Part shown: positions 10,931 through 21,266 of the stretch, one piece after another
Layout of the letters: the number at the start of each line of letters is the position of its first letter
Numbering within the stretch: the first letter of the stretch is position 1
Assembly (NCBI GenBank): GCA_029237695.1
Contig: CM055266.1
Location: 119,139,581-119,203,580, forward strand
Direction of reading: 5' to 3'
Length of the DNA: 64,000 bases
DNA from: Conchocele bisecta
Taxonomy: Eukaryota; Mollusca; Bivalvia; Lucinida; Thyasiridae
Position numbers and translations under genes: made by a program
The notes under the pieces: model-generated
Seen by the model: only the letters and a program-made list of their open reading frames with translations
The model's database searches: none
What the model was told of the DNA's origin: nothing

Positions 10931-11290
10931 TATAGGAATGAATGGCCTTTTTGTGGAATTTATCGGGGTATAAACTTGGAAAAGTCGCGGGAATACTGGA
11001 CGAAGGCCGGAAGGCCTCGTCCAGTATTCCCACGACTTTTCCAAGTTTATACCCCGATAAATTCCACAAAAAAGGCCATTCATTCCTTATAATTCCAGCA
11101 TTTGAAATAAATTCATCAAGAAAATGTGTTTATTTTCCGTTTTCTTAAGAATTATTTTAACTGCGCCTCACGGTTACGGAAAGTAGTTTGGCATGGGAGT
11201 TTACTGTGATATAAATTTTGGACAGTGACTTGCTACGGACCAATCAAATGTTAGGGAATTGTGTAAATATTTTTGTGCTGCAATTATTAT
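10931..11290. mobile_element. Fold-back element, family E (copy 1)
   Basis: About 150 bp of near-perfect inverted repeat (ATGAATGGCCTTTTTGTGGA through AACTTGGAAAAGTCGCGGGA, then inverted) is followed by a non-palindromic tail ending TTTTTGTGCTGCAATTATTA. Copies recur at 30463, 31937 (inverse), 38413 and 39613 (inverse). It starts 84 bp upstream (gene sense) of the candidate exon at 10800-10847. Confidence 0.85.
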
Positions 11291-11301
11291 AGAAAACACA
11301 C

Positions 11302-11490
11302 ATGTGGCTGTGGAGAAATGGGGCTTATGGGGGATTTTCTGACCAGCGTACCTCCTGATCAAACAGCACACACCTGTAGCTCTTCTAACAATCTGTATCG
11401 CTTGTTAGAAGCATGGCGGTGAACAGTGCAGATCAGACTGCGGATGCACAGGCCGATCTGGATCTTTTCTCCAGTGACAGCCACATATAA
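11302..11490. mobile_element. TGTGGCTGTGACTGGAGAAA-type MITE (copy 1)
   Basis: Left text TGTGGCTGTGGAGAAATGGG and the right inverse TTTCTCCAGTGACAGCCACA form the ends, and the centre contains CACAGGCCGATCTGGATC. Better copies are at 13936-14169 and 29316-29567, with a partial one at 35409-35570. Confidence 0.75.
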
Positions 11491-11570
11491 ATATCTGGTT
11501 TCCCACAATAAAGAGTGTCCAAATGTGTACGGTTAGTATGATTGTACTGATTTATATAAAAAAATAGTAA

Positions 11571-11820
11571 TTAACCCTTAGACCGCTATCTTAATTTTTT
11601 TGTCGGCTACTGTTTATTTTCTATTTTCCATTTTCATCATCAAAAACATGCTTTGACAACACTTTAGAATAATTTACAACATGCTTTGACAGCACTTCAG
11701 AATCATTTCCATTGGAAATGATTTTGAAGTGCTGTCAAACCATTTTTTTATTGAGAAATAAGGTAAGATATAAAAGCAACAGCAGACGACAATTGTTGTG
11801 AGTAGCGGTCTAAGGGTTAA
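11571..11820. mobile_element. Family A fold-back MITE, intact ends
   Basis: TTAACCCTTAGACCGCTATC at the left and AGCGGTCTAAGGGTTAA at the right, with the CATTTCCATTGGAAATGA central hairpin. TTAA is preserved on both sides. Confidence 0.9.
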
Positions 11821-11910
11821 TGTATTTGGATACAATTTGTTTTGGGAAACCCCTAGTTTCCCCCAAAACAAATGGTATCCGAATATTTAGGGTAATTACG
11901 GTACATGAAA
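11821..11910. mobile_element. Small hairpin element with ATATTTAGGGT end
   Basis: ACAATTTGTTTTGGGAAACC and GTTTCCCCCAAAACAAATGG form a stem flanked by ATTTGGATAC and GTATCCGAATATTTAGGG. Similar elements lie at 28005-28085, 38270-38350 and 38800-39060. Confidence 0.65.
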
Positions 11911-12081
11911 ATGCAGAATAGCTGGATATGTCAACTGGTTTATGTCTGCACTAGACCCAGATTGATAATGAATACCTGGGCCCGGTTGTTCAAAACATCA
12001 GTTAGCTTACTGGACTGTTAAATCCTTAACTGAATGGTTAAAATCTCTGTTTATCAGCCAAGGCTAGGAAACAGTCATGTA

Positions 12082-12289
12082 TTAACCCTTACTACGCTGA
12101 ATTAAATTTTGTCGTCTGCTGGAAATATTTTATTTTCAATATTTTTCGATAAAAACCTGTTTTGACAGCGCATGAGAATCAGCTCCACTGGAGACGATTC
12201 TCATGCGCTGACAAAACAGGTTTTTTGTTAAGAATTAAGGCAAAAATGAAAAACAGAAGACGACAATTTTCGTCTCCCGCGAGGGTTAA
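12082..12289. mobile_element. TTAA-flanked MITE, family A relative
   Basis: Starts TTAACCCTTACTACGCTG and ends CTCCCGCGAGGGTTAA. The stem uses CTGTTTTGACAGCGCATGAG and its inverse around CTCCACTGGAGACG. Related pieces lie at 13162-13340 and 58355-58449. Confidence 0.82.
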
Positions 12290-12779
12290 TGCTGAGGCTC
12301 GATAGGTAATTCCTACCATTTTCGAGCCGAGCTCGATTAATTTGATATCAAAAGATACTAGCCTGGTACTATATTTATCAGGTGACATTTTATGCTACAT
12401 AGGCAAATATAACAGGTATGAAAGATCACAGAAATAGTTACGTGAACAATAGGCAGGAATGAATGAAATGTTGTTAAAATGCGTACATGGCTGCTATCAA
12501 GACAGTAGGAATTGTTTACAGCCAGCCATCCAAATAAAGCAATGTTAGTTATGATTATATAAATATACACATATTAAAGGGTGAGAAATGTCATGTGATT
12601 ACATGGTAAGGCATATGGAGAAATAAAACCATCAGTTATTTGTGTATAACAAAGCTAGGTACAGGAATATGGCTCTGAATTACTCGTATACGTGTGCTTA
12701 ATTGTAGTGTTATGTATTTATACACGAATAATGCTATAATCCACAGCAATAATTGATTGCTACAAATAATTTGACTTAA

Positions 12780-12960
12780 CCTGATTTTTCAGGATAAATT
12801 TCCCATAAAAGTTTATATTCAATTTTCCATTTTTCTGATCAAAAACATGCTTGGACAGCACTTTAAAATCATTTCCATTGGAAATGATTCTAAAGTGTTG
12901 CCAAACCATGTTTTCATTGAGAAAGAAGACAAAATATGAAACACCAGTAGAAGAAAATCT
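12780..12960. mobile_element. Diverged family A relative
   Basis: The central hairpin ATCATTTCCATTGGAAATGA with TTGGACAGCAC / GTGTTGCCAAACCATG arms is recognisable. The outer ends are not clear. Confidence 0.55.
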
Positions 12961-13161
12961 TAATCAGATTGACAAATACAATGTAGAACTAAATTACACA
13001 TGTCAAAATTATAGTTGAATATACTATATAAGGATGAAGATTCAGGACTACATTCCTGTAACTGTAATAAACCCCGTGTTTGTCGACATTGAAACGTGAT
13101 ATGTGCAAAATAGTCAAAGGTTCAGTGAAATAAGGGAGCTAACTCCCGGTTGGAGCTAGAG

Positions 13162-13340
13162 TTAACCCTTCCTACACAGGAGACGGAAATTGTCGTCTGC
13201 TGTTTTTCATTTTTACTTTAATTCTTAACAAAAAACTGGTTTTGACAGCACATGAGAATCGTCTCTACTGGAGACGATTCTCATGTTCTGTCAGAACAGG
13301 TTTTTGTCGAGAAATATTGAAAATAAAACATTTCCCTACT
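13162..13340. mobile_element. Family A relative, right end lost
   Basis: Starts TTAACCCTTCCTACAC and includes GTCGTCTGCTGTTTTTC and GTCTCTACTGGAGACGATTC. It breaks off near 13340 without the closing AGGGTTAA. Confidence 0.6.
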
Positions 13341-13935
13341 TCCACTGGTTCCTTCCGTACCAAGCAACATGGGCCTCTTCACAATAATGCCATCTGTGAA
13401 ACAGTACAGCTTTGATAGAATCAAATCAGTGATGAAAGTACCATTGCATTGTCAATATGATGCATGTACAATTTATAAAATTCTGAATGATTCCTTTATA
13501 GAATGGAAAAAAAATATTTATAAACTGAAAAATATAATCATGAATGGCGAATATTTCGCTGTATATAATTGCAATTTTTTTTACAAAATGAAAAATGGTC
13601 ACTTTTTTGTAGAGTGCCACATCATTCCTTTATAAAATGACAAATGGCGCCATTTATATATGTTAAAATTTCTTTCTTTTACAGAATGCAGAAAATGTTT
13701 CTTTTATAGATTGACCAATTATTTTTCATTTGGTTGGATACCAATTGATTCTTTTTCATAAAATAACGAAATATCAAATTATTCATTTTTATAGATTAAT
13801 GAATGATATAATTCACGCATGTTCGGAATACTTATTATGCAGTCATGAATAATCATAAACTACCTGCATATCTGATGCTGACAAAAATATGTCCAGGTGT
13901 GTATTTTATGGAGAAACATGACGGCTATTAACATA
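13341..13935. other. AT-rich intronic sequence
   Basis: Short runs such as AATGACAAATGG and TCATTCCTTTATAAAATG recur loosely between 13480 and 13800, suggesting old tandem sequence. No exon or RNA gene seen. Confidence 0.4.
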
Positions 13936-14169
13936 TGTGGCTGTGACTGGAGAAATGGGGCTTATGGGATTTGTGACCAGTGTAGCTCCTGATGAAATAG
14001 CACACTCATGTAACCTTATAACAAATCTCTTGTAAGATGCATGACAGGTGTTTCAATCGTAGAATGGCGAACAGTGCAGATCCTGATCAGACTGTGCGGA
14101 TGCACAGTCTGATCTGGATCTACACTGGTCGCAAAACCCATAAGCCCCATTTCTCCAGTCAGAGCCACA
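13936..14169. mobile_element. TGTGGCTGTGACTGGAGAAA-type MITE (copy 2)
   Basis: Left end TGTGGCTGTGACTGGAGAAA, right end GGGCTTATGG-type inverse TTTCTCCAGTCAGAGCCACA. The inside contains GTGACCAGTGTAGCTCCTGA and its inverse around TGTGCGGATGCACAG. Confidence 0.82.
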
Positions 14170-14602
14170 AATCATCGTCATAGAATAGAGATGGGGTTAT
14201 AGTGAAGAGGCCCGCCCTGATAAACATGTGTCAGTACCCTCTGCCTCTGCTCCTGATCCAAAATACTTAATCGCCTATGCATCTGAAATTGGACGCACGA
14301 TTTTTGCTATGAGGGGTGATCAGCAAGTTTTGCAAGTTGCTGAAAAGTTTATGAAAACACATAAGTAAATTCTAAAGACATTTGACGTTGAATTTGGCGT
14401 ACTCAGAAACAATGATTTTAGTGTAATTAACATTTATCATATTATTAAAGATGCTCGACTTTGACGAAATCAACACCATATCTGTATCTCTAACTATGTT
14501 ACAATGTATGGATGCGTAATTTTTTTTGCAACTGTGATTTTGATGTAACTCACTGTGCACTAGAGCTAGTGGATATCCCTGTCGCAGCCTGGTCCGACAA
14601 AC

Positions 14603-14674
14603 TACAGTGGAACCTCGCTAAACCGGACACCCTGGGAGGTCCCAGGGTGTTCGGATTTGCGCGGTTTCACTGTA
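14603..14674. mobile_element. Minimal TA-flanked element with CAGTGGAACCTC end
   Basis: TACAGTGGAACCTCGCTAAA and GCGGTTTCACTGTA are inverse ends around a CACCCTGGGAGGTCCCAGGG hairpin. Such ends are common in pogo/Tigger-like elements. A longer relative is at 37008-37250. Confidence 0.65.
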
Positions 14675-15174
14675 AATCAGGCATTTGATTATTCTGAGCC
14701 ATAGCTGTGTGCTATGCGATCACGAACAGACATAATCATATAAGTGACCAGGAAACCCATCACAAGTATGATTACATATGTCTCTTGTTGTCCTGTTTAG
14801 AGAGGTTTCATTGTAGAACTTTAATGCACATCTTAAGGACGGACGGACAAACTGACCAATACAAAAATTATATACCCTTTGACATACTTTGTATAGCGGG
14901 GGTATACAAGGGAGGTACCAAACATGTTATTATTGGGACAGTAATGTAGCCAGTGTCCATGTCTATGTGATAAATGGAAGAAGCAAATGGTCCTGGGTGA
15001 TGATGCCAAGTCAGAGAGCTTAAATTGAAATAATCAGGGCATTTGGAATTGACACTTCAAAACAAAGCAGTTTTTAATGTGTTTGCCCTTCTTCTGACCA
15101 CATGGCTAAAATCGTACCAATCCATGGCCATAGTCACCCACCATTGATGGCAGTCACGGCACGGTTACACTATT

Positions 15175-15420
15175 TTAACCGTTTCAACACCACAGGCCTG
15201 TATAGTGGTATTGGCAAAAAATGTAGATCCAGATGAGCCGGCTCGTGAAGAGTCGTCTCATCAGGATCTGCACTTTTTGCAAGTAATTTTCATATTGTTG
15301 AGAACAAAAACACCCCCTTTTCATAAATGGACTAGTCTGAAAACCATTCTGTGACGGCTGAATTGGTTGCAAAATTAACGTATCAAAATCCATTCCAGTT
15401 ACTTAGGGGTGAAAGAGGGA
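15175..15420. mobile_element. TTAA-flanked MITE, family C
   Basis: Starts TTAACCGTTTCAACACCACA and contains ATGTAGATCCAGATGAGCCG / GAGTCGTCTCATCAGGATCT. The right end is degenerate (GGGGTGAAAGAGGGAA). Better copies are at 23831-24036 and 40377-40616. Confidence 0.72.
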
Positions 15421-16178
15421 ACCTGTTTTTTATTTGTTACTGGCCTTCAATGTCCACCGTGGCATTATTTTAGGCACCGCTACGGGTCTGCATTATCATA
15501 TAATTTGCCAGAATCACGAGGTGAAACAGATAATGATCAACATTTATGTTCTCGATGGGTGGACAAAACCTTGTAGAATATACCAGCAATATCTGGACAA
15601 ATAAATTAAGCATGGCTGATTAAATGATAGGCCACCTACATACATGAATGAACTCCAGAACGGTTGTAATTTTGCATCGATTCAAAATTTCAAATTTGAT
15701 AAACATAGTATTGAGAAGAAATACTTATATTTCATAACTTGCCATTTAATTTGAACAACTTTTTATGCAAAACATCATAAAATGAATGCACCCGAGTATT
15801 GGTGACCACACTTGTGTTGAAATTTGGAAAAACTATTAAAGGATTTAATATTGGGATGGAATTATAACAAATAAACAACATATTTGGACACTGTATAGGT
15901 TTAAAAATTGAGTTGGAATTACAAGGAAAACAACAACATCTTGGACACTTGATCTGGGATATAAATTTTAAAAGACCAACAACATCCGGCCTTCATCCAG
16001 TATAGTTGGACTTTAAAAAAATGTACACCTCGATAAATTCTCATCAAAAATGTTGCTTATTCCTGTCATAAAGATGGAATTGAGCAAAAGAGGCATAAAC
16101 TTAAGACACAACCGCCTGTGCTAATCTTGCCCTTGCCCAGATTATCAACATTTCCGATCATCTCTTGGCAATGCCTAC
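15421..16178. other. Intronic sequence with nothing recognised
   Basis: No exon, RNA gene or clear element. Two loose direct repeats (GGATTTAATATTGGGATGGA and a related TGGAATTACAAGGAA stretch) are near 15840-15960. Confidence 0.45.
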
Positions 16179-16256
16179 TCGCAATCAAGCAGATTGATTG
16201 TCTGAGCCTGAGCTGTGCTACAGCTCAGGCTCAGACAATCAATCTGCTTGATTCTA
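16179..16256. repeat. Hairpin of AATCAAGCAGATTGATTG type
   Basis: AATCAAGCAGATTGATTGTC and TGAGCCTGAGCTGT pair perfectly with ACAGCTCAGGCTCAGACAAT then CAATCTGCTTGATT. Related to the tandem hairpins at 2398-2740. Confidence 0.8.
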
Positions 16257-16455
16257 AGCACAATATTCAAGTATTTTATATTAGAGAAATTGAAAAATGT
16301 TGGCAAGATCAGTGCAGGCGGTAGAGTATGTATAGTTTAGTTATTTTGGAAGCTGATCTAGGTAAATCTTGGTTATTGGTATATACATTACACATACAAT
16401 TGTAATATCCAAGCTGAGGGTTCTACAACAGCATCGCCATATATCCCAAACCTAC

Positions 16456-16567
16456 CTTGTCACCGTAGTCGTTCTCCAACTTCATCATTTTCTTCAGCGT
16501 CTCCAGGACCTGGATACACAGTTTCTCCTGCTTCTCCTCTAGAAGCTTCTCTGTGTGCTGGATCAGC
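16456..16567 (-). CDS. ITPR: IP3 receptor exon after the minisatellite intron
   Basis: This 112-bp exon completes a split Arg codon and encodes 37 residues, LIQHTEKLLEEKQEKLCIQV followed by LETLKKMMKLENDYGDK. The vertebrate equivalent contains LIKHTKQLLE...EKLCIKVLQTLREMM, so identity is certain. The acceptor follows an AT-rich tract ending TTATTCAG and the donor is GTAGGT after GACAAG, phase 0. The intron before it (16568-19613, 3,046 bp) is mostly minisatellite; the splice machinery must choose the true donor at 19613 over dozens of near-identical copies. Confidence 0.97.
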
Positions 16568-16904
16568 CTGAATAATTTAATAATAGTAATTGACAGGCGA
16601 GTAGCTGCATTAGGGCCTGCAGAATTTTTCGAGAAAAGGTGTTTTGAAATGTGCCAGAGTGCATCATTTACCTTCTAGTTAAAAAAAAAAATTCGGTGGC
16701 ATGCCCCCAGACCCCCCTAGCATACTTGCACCAACGGTGCTCGAAGTCGTCAACCGGGCCTGCAGATTCAAATTGGCTAGCTACGCCCCTGATTGATAAC
16801 ACCAATCAGTTGACACTCTTTCACTGGTTAATGTATAAAAAGTTAGTCTTGGGTATATTTTATGAAATTCGATCATCAATTATCGGTCAGAAACAGAAAG
16901 CTCT

Positions 16905-19636
16905 GTTCATATCTGCATATAAATCCTACATAAAAATCCCCCATTCTCGAACCTACATAAAAATCCCCCATTCTCGAACCTACATAAACCCCCCACCCAC
17001 CCCATTCTCGAACCTACATAAAAATCCCCCATTCTGCACATCACACCTGCATATAATCCCCAATCGAGTACCTGCACATAAATCCTCCATGCTCATACCT
17101 CGCACCTGTATATAAATCCCCTAATCCCATACCTGCATATAAATCCCCCATTCTCGTACCCGCATATAAATTCCCCATTCTCACACCTGCATATAAATCC
17201 CCAATCTCGTACCCGCATATAAATCCCTCATTCTCACACCTGCATATAAATCCCCCATTCTCATACCTGTATATAAATCCCCCATTCTCGTACCCGCATA
17301 CAAATCCCTCATCCCCCGTTCTCACACATGCATATAAATCCCCCATTCTCATACCCGCATATAAATCCCCATTCTCACACCTGCATATAAATCCCCCAAT
17401 CTCGTAACCACATATAAATCCCTCATTCTAACACCTGCATATTAATCCCCAATTCTCATATCTGTATATAAATCCACCATTTTCGTACCCGCATATAAAT
17501 CCCTCATTCTCCTACCCGCATATAAATCCCCCGTTCTCACACCTGCATATAAATCCCCCATTCTCATACATGTATATAAATCTCACATTCTCTTACCCGC
17601 ATATAAATCCCTCATTCTCATACACTCATATAAATTCCCCATTCTCGTACCGGCATATAAATCCCCCATTCTCCTACCCGCATATAAATCCCGTTCTCAC
17701 ACATGCATATAAATCCCCCATTCTCACACATGCACATAAATCCCCCGTTCTCATACCTGCATATAAATCTCCCATTCTCATACCTGCATATAAATCCCTC
17801 AATCTCGTACCTGCATATAAATCCCCCATTCTCGCATCTGTATATAAATCCACCATTCTCACACATGTACATAAATGCCCCGTTCTCATACCCGCATATA
17901 AATCCCCCATTCTCATACCGGCATATAAATCCCTCAATCTCGTACCTGCATATAAATTTCCCCATTATCGCATCTGCATATAAATCCCCCATTCTCACAT
18001 ATGCATATAAATCTCCCGTTCTCAAACCTGCATATAAATCGTTCATTCGAACCCGCATATAAATCCCCCATTCTCGTACCCGCATATAAATCCCCCAGTC
18101 TTGTATCCACATATAAATCCCCCATTCTCACACATGCATAAAAATCCCCCGTTCTCACACCTGCATATAAATCCCCCATTCTCATACCTGCATATAAATA
18201 AATTCCCCATTCTCACACATACATATAAATCCCCCATTCTCATACCTGCATATAATCCCCCATTCTCATACCTGCATATAAATCCCTTCAATCTCGTAAC
18301 ATTGCATATCAAATCCCCCATTATCGCATCTGCATAAATCCCCCATCACATACTCATCTCACTATGCATATAAATCCCATTTTTCGAACCTGCATATAAA
18401 TCCCCCGTTCTCATACCTGCATATAAATCGTTCATTCGTACCCGCATATAAATCCCCCATTCTTGTACCCGCATATAAATCTCCCAGTCTCGTATCCGTA
18501 TATAAATCCCCCATTCTCACACATGCATATAAATCCCCCGTTCTCACACCTGCATATAAATTCCACATTCTCATACCTGCATACAAATTCCCCATTCTCA
18601 CAGATACACATAAATCCCCCGTTCTCATACCTGCATACAAATCCCCCATTCTCATACCTGCATATAAATCCCTCAATCTCGTACCTACATATAAATCCCC
18701 TAAGCCCGTACCTGCATATAAATCCCTCACTCTCACACATGCACATAAATCCCCCATTATCATACCTGCATATAAATCCCCTGTTCTCATACCTGCATAT
18801 AAATCATTCATTTGTACCCACATATAAATCCCCCATTCTCATACCTGCATATAAATCCCTCAATCTCGTACCTGCATATAATCCCCTAAGCCCGTACCTG
18901 CATATAAATCCCCCACTCTCACACATGCACATAAATCCCCCATTATCATACCTGCATATAAATCCCCGTTCTCATACCTGCATATAAATCATTCATTTGT
19001 ACCCACATATAAATCCCCCATTCTCTTACCCACATATAAATCCCCCGTTCTCATACTGGCATATAAATCCCCAATTAGTGTACCTGCATATAAATCAGCC
19101 ATTCTCTTACCTGCATATAAATCCCTCAATCTTGTACCTGCATATAAATCCCCAATTTTCGCATCTGCATATAAATTCCCCATTCACACACATGCATATA
19201 AATCCCCTGTTCTCAAACATGCATAAAAATCCCTCAATCTCATATCTGCATATAAATCCCCCATTCCCCTACCCGCATATAAATCCCTCGTTCTCACATC
19301 TGCATATAAATCCCCCATTCTTACACATGCACATACATTCCCTGTTCTCATACCTGCATATAAATCCCCCATTCTCATACCTGCATATAAATCTCGTACT
19401 TGCAAATAAATCCCCCATTCTCGCATCTGCATGTAAATCCCCCATTATCACACCTGCATATAAATCCCCCGTTCTCATACCTGCATATAAATCATTCATT
19501 TGTACCCACATATAAATCCCCCATTCTCTTACCGACATATAAATCCCCCATTCTCATACCTTCATATAAATACCCCGTTCTCCTAACTACATATAAAACT
19601 CAGATCCCTGTACCTGCATATAAACCCTCCATTCTC
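16905..19636. repeat. 27-bp minisatellite derived from an IP3R exon end and splice donor
   Basis: Roughly 100 head-to-tail units, consensus on the minus strand GAGAATGGGGGATTTATATG then CAGGTAT. The unit equals the last 22 coding bases (encoding ENGGFIC plus AG) and first 5 intron bases of exon 19614-19762, which forms the terminal unit of the array. Units differ at a few positions: CAGGTAT, CGGGTAC, CAGGTGT and CATGTGT occur at the donor-like site, so most keep GT there. Because 27 is nine codons, several frames stay open for long stretches on both strands; these are not genes. A variant unit with TCATT recurs near 18042, 18431, 18807, 18992 and 19495, pointing to higher-order duplication blocks. 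The distal edge near 16905-17110 is the most degenerate. Confidence 0.95.
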
Positions 19637-19762
19637 GCAGTTGCGCCGCTCCTCTGTGCCAGCGGGGAAGAGCAGGTCAGGCTGGTGCAGCACGTCAACC
19701 AGGACAGACAACTCCGCCTGCACCAAGGGAGCTAACTGGTCCTCCAGCAGGATCACAATGTC
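19614..19762 (-). CDS. ITPR: IP3 receptor exon whose 3' end seeds a minisatellite
   Basis: This 149-bp exon encodes 49 residues plus two bases. It reads [20 protein letters not shown], then [20 protein letters not shown], then NCENGGFIC. The vertebrate counterpart ends KCESGGFICK, so the end is conserved coding sequence. The acceptor is TTTTACAG and the donor is GTACAG after TATGCAG. The last two bases, AG, join G of exon 16567 to give Arg, restoring GGFICR-LIQHT as in other IP3Rs. The final 22 exon bases plus the donor match the 27-bp unit of the array that fills the next intron. Read-through into the intron hits an in-frame TAG at 19583-19585 after ten more codons. Confidence 0.98.
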
Positions 19763-20221
19763 CTGTAAAAGCCATGTATCAGGTAACAATCTTTGTATTT
19801 GCTGAATACATACTGAATGATAACATACTGTCATATCAGGTATCGACTTTATACAAATATCCAGGTCACAACGAAAAGTGAAAGTGAATGGGTTTAAGGT
19901 CCCAGCAACAGCTAAGGTCATATAGAGACGGGACCACAGTTTAAAGTCTCATCTGACAGACCAGTGGGATGGATATACTATGTTAGTATTTTTCATGCCT
20001 AGGGTGAGGATTGAACTCGCAGCCTCCAGTATTGGAAGTCCAATGCCATATCCCATAGGCCACAACCTATCCCCGGGTTACCATAAATTGGTCGAACGGT
20101 ATCACATGATGTTACCCAATGACGTCAGTGTAATGACGCAAGGTAAACAAGTCTCCGCTTTTCAAAACCAAGCTATATTTAACCACGGTTAGCATAAAAC
20201 GTTACCTGATAATATAACACC

Positions 20222-20455
20222 TGGCTAGTGTCTTTCGATATCAAATCAATCAGTCTGTTGAATCCATATTGCATGGATTCAACAGTCTCGGTGAGCCTCA
20301 GAATTCCTAAGCATTTTCTAGTCTTGCCTGATAAATTTGATATTGAAACACACTAGTATTTTCTAATTCCATGCATTGATAATCACATTGCCTAATTTCG
20401 AGTACACATCTAGAGAAAGGCTCAGCTTTGGCCGATCAAGCTGCCTGATTTCACA
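20222..20455. repeat. Hairpin-rich stretch in the short intron
   Basis: CAGTCTGTTGAATCCATATT and ATGGATTCAACAGTCTCG pair, and GGCTCAGCTTTGGCCGATCA resembles the hairpins at 2398-2740. It directly precedes the palindromic element at 20454. Confidence 0.6.
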
Positions 20456-20718
20456 TATGAGACACGCCATGTGATTTTGTACCTTCAGACATCTGTGTAA
20501 TTTCATTACCGGTAAATACGTTTACAAAATTACAATATTTTTTCATAAATAAAGTCAAAAGTTGACAAAATTTTCAGTGTACATGCGGAATATAATTCCG
20601 CATATACTCTGAAAATTTTGTCAACTTTTGACGCAATTTACGGTAAATATTATAAACATATTTCATGAAATTACGCAGATGTCCTGAAGGTACAAAATCA
20701 CATGGCGTGTCTCATATG
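20454..20718. mobile_element. Fold-back MITE, family I (copy 1)
   Basis: CATATGAGACACGCCATGTG at the left is mirrored by CACATGGCGTGTCTCATATG at the right, with inner arms GTCAAAAGTTGACAAAATTT and GGAATATAATTCC at the centre. Copies also at 20994-21266 and 40241-40690. Confidence 0.88.
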
Positions 20719-20767
20719 ACAACACAGTATGTGCTCAGAAAGTTAAACAAGCGCAGGCCCAGATTAC

Positions 20768-20943
20768 CTGTAATCCCTCTATGATGCTGCGGTAGTCGCG
20801 CGACACACAAGCGATGGACTCGCGCTTCTGTTGCCCCGCCGCCTGCCAGATCTTAGTGTGCTTCTTCACAATCTGCGACTTCTCAAACATCGAGTGCACT
20901 TGAATGTCAAGGTCAGATGGTATGGCTATCCCACGATTCTTCG
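20768..20943 (-). CDS. ITPR: IP3 receptor exon
   Basis: This 176-bp exon begins with the last two bases of an alanine codon and encodes KNRGIAIPSDLDIQV, then a variable stretch, then SRDYRSIIEGLQ. KNRGIAIP.DLD.QV and the DYR.IIE.LQ block are IP3R signatures; in vertebrates the end of this block runs straight into DIV..LED. The acceptor is TGTTTCAG and the donor is GTAATC after TTACAG, phase 0. The variable middle is shorter than in some vertebrate paralogues. A palindromic element begins about 50 bp upstream of its acceptor. Confidence 0.97.
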
Positions 20944-20993
20944 CTGAAACACAGGATGCAGATTTAGGAATACTGATTGTGTTACCGTTTTGT

Positions 20994-21266
20994 GATGACA
21001 CGCCATGGGATTTTGTACCTTCGGACATCTGCGTAATTTTTATTAAATGTGTTTACAAAATTTACACTATTTTTCATAAATAAAGTTAAAAGTTGACAAA
21101 AGATTAATAATATTCCGCATATACTCTGAATGCGGAATAATATTCCGCATGTACTCTCAAATTTTGTCAACTTTTGACGCCATTTACGAAAAATATTGTA
21201 AATTCTGTAAATGTATTTCATGAAATTACACAGATGTCCGAAGGTACAAAATCTCATGGCATGGCT
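20994..21266. mobile_element. Fold-back MITE, family I (copy 2)
   Basis: ACACGCCATGGGATTTTGTA at the left and TACAAAATCTCATGGCATGG at the right, with the inner GTTGACAAAAG / TTTTGTCAACTTTTGAC arms. It lies about 50 bp upstream, in gene sense, of exon 20768-20943. Confidence 0.85.

Noticed and set aside
17041..19538. Long open frames of 80-174 codons on both strands encoding nine-residue repeats ([27 protein letters not shown])
   Set aside because: They are by-products of a 27-bp (nine-codon) unit lacking stops in several frames. They appear on both strands, overlap each other and lie in an intron with clear GT-AG borders.
16905..19636. A CRISPR-like repeat array
   Set aside because: The units are contiguous, with no unique spacers, and the host is eukaryotic with introns.
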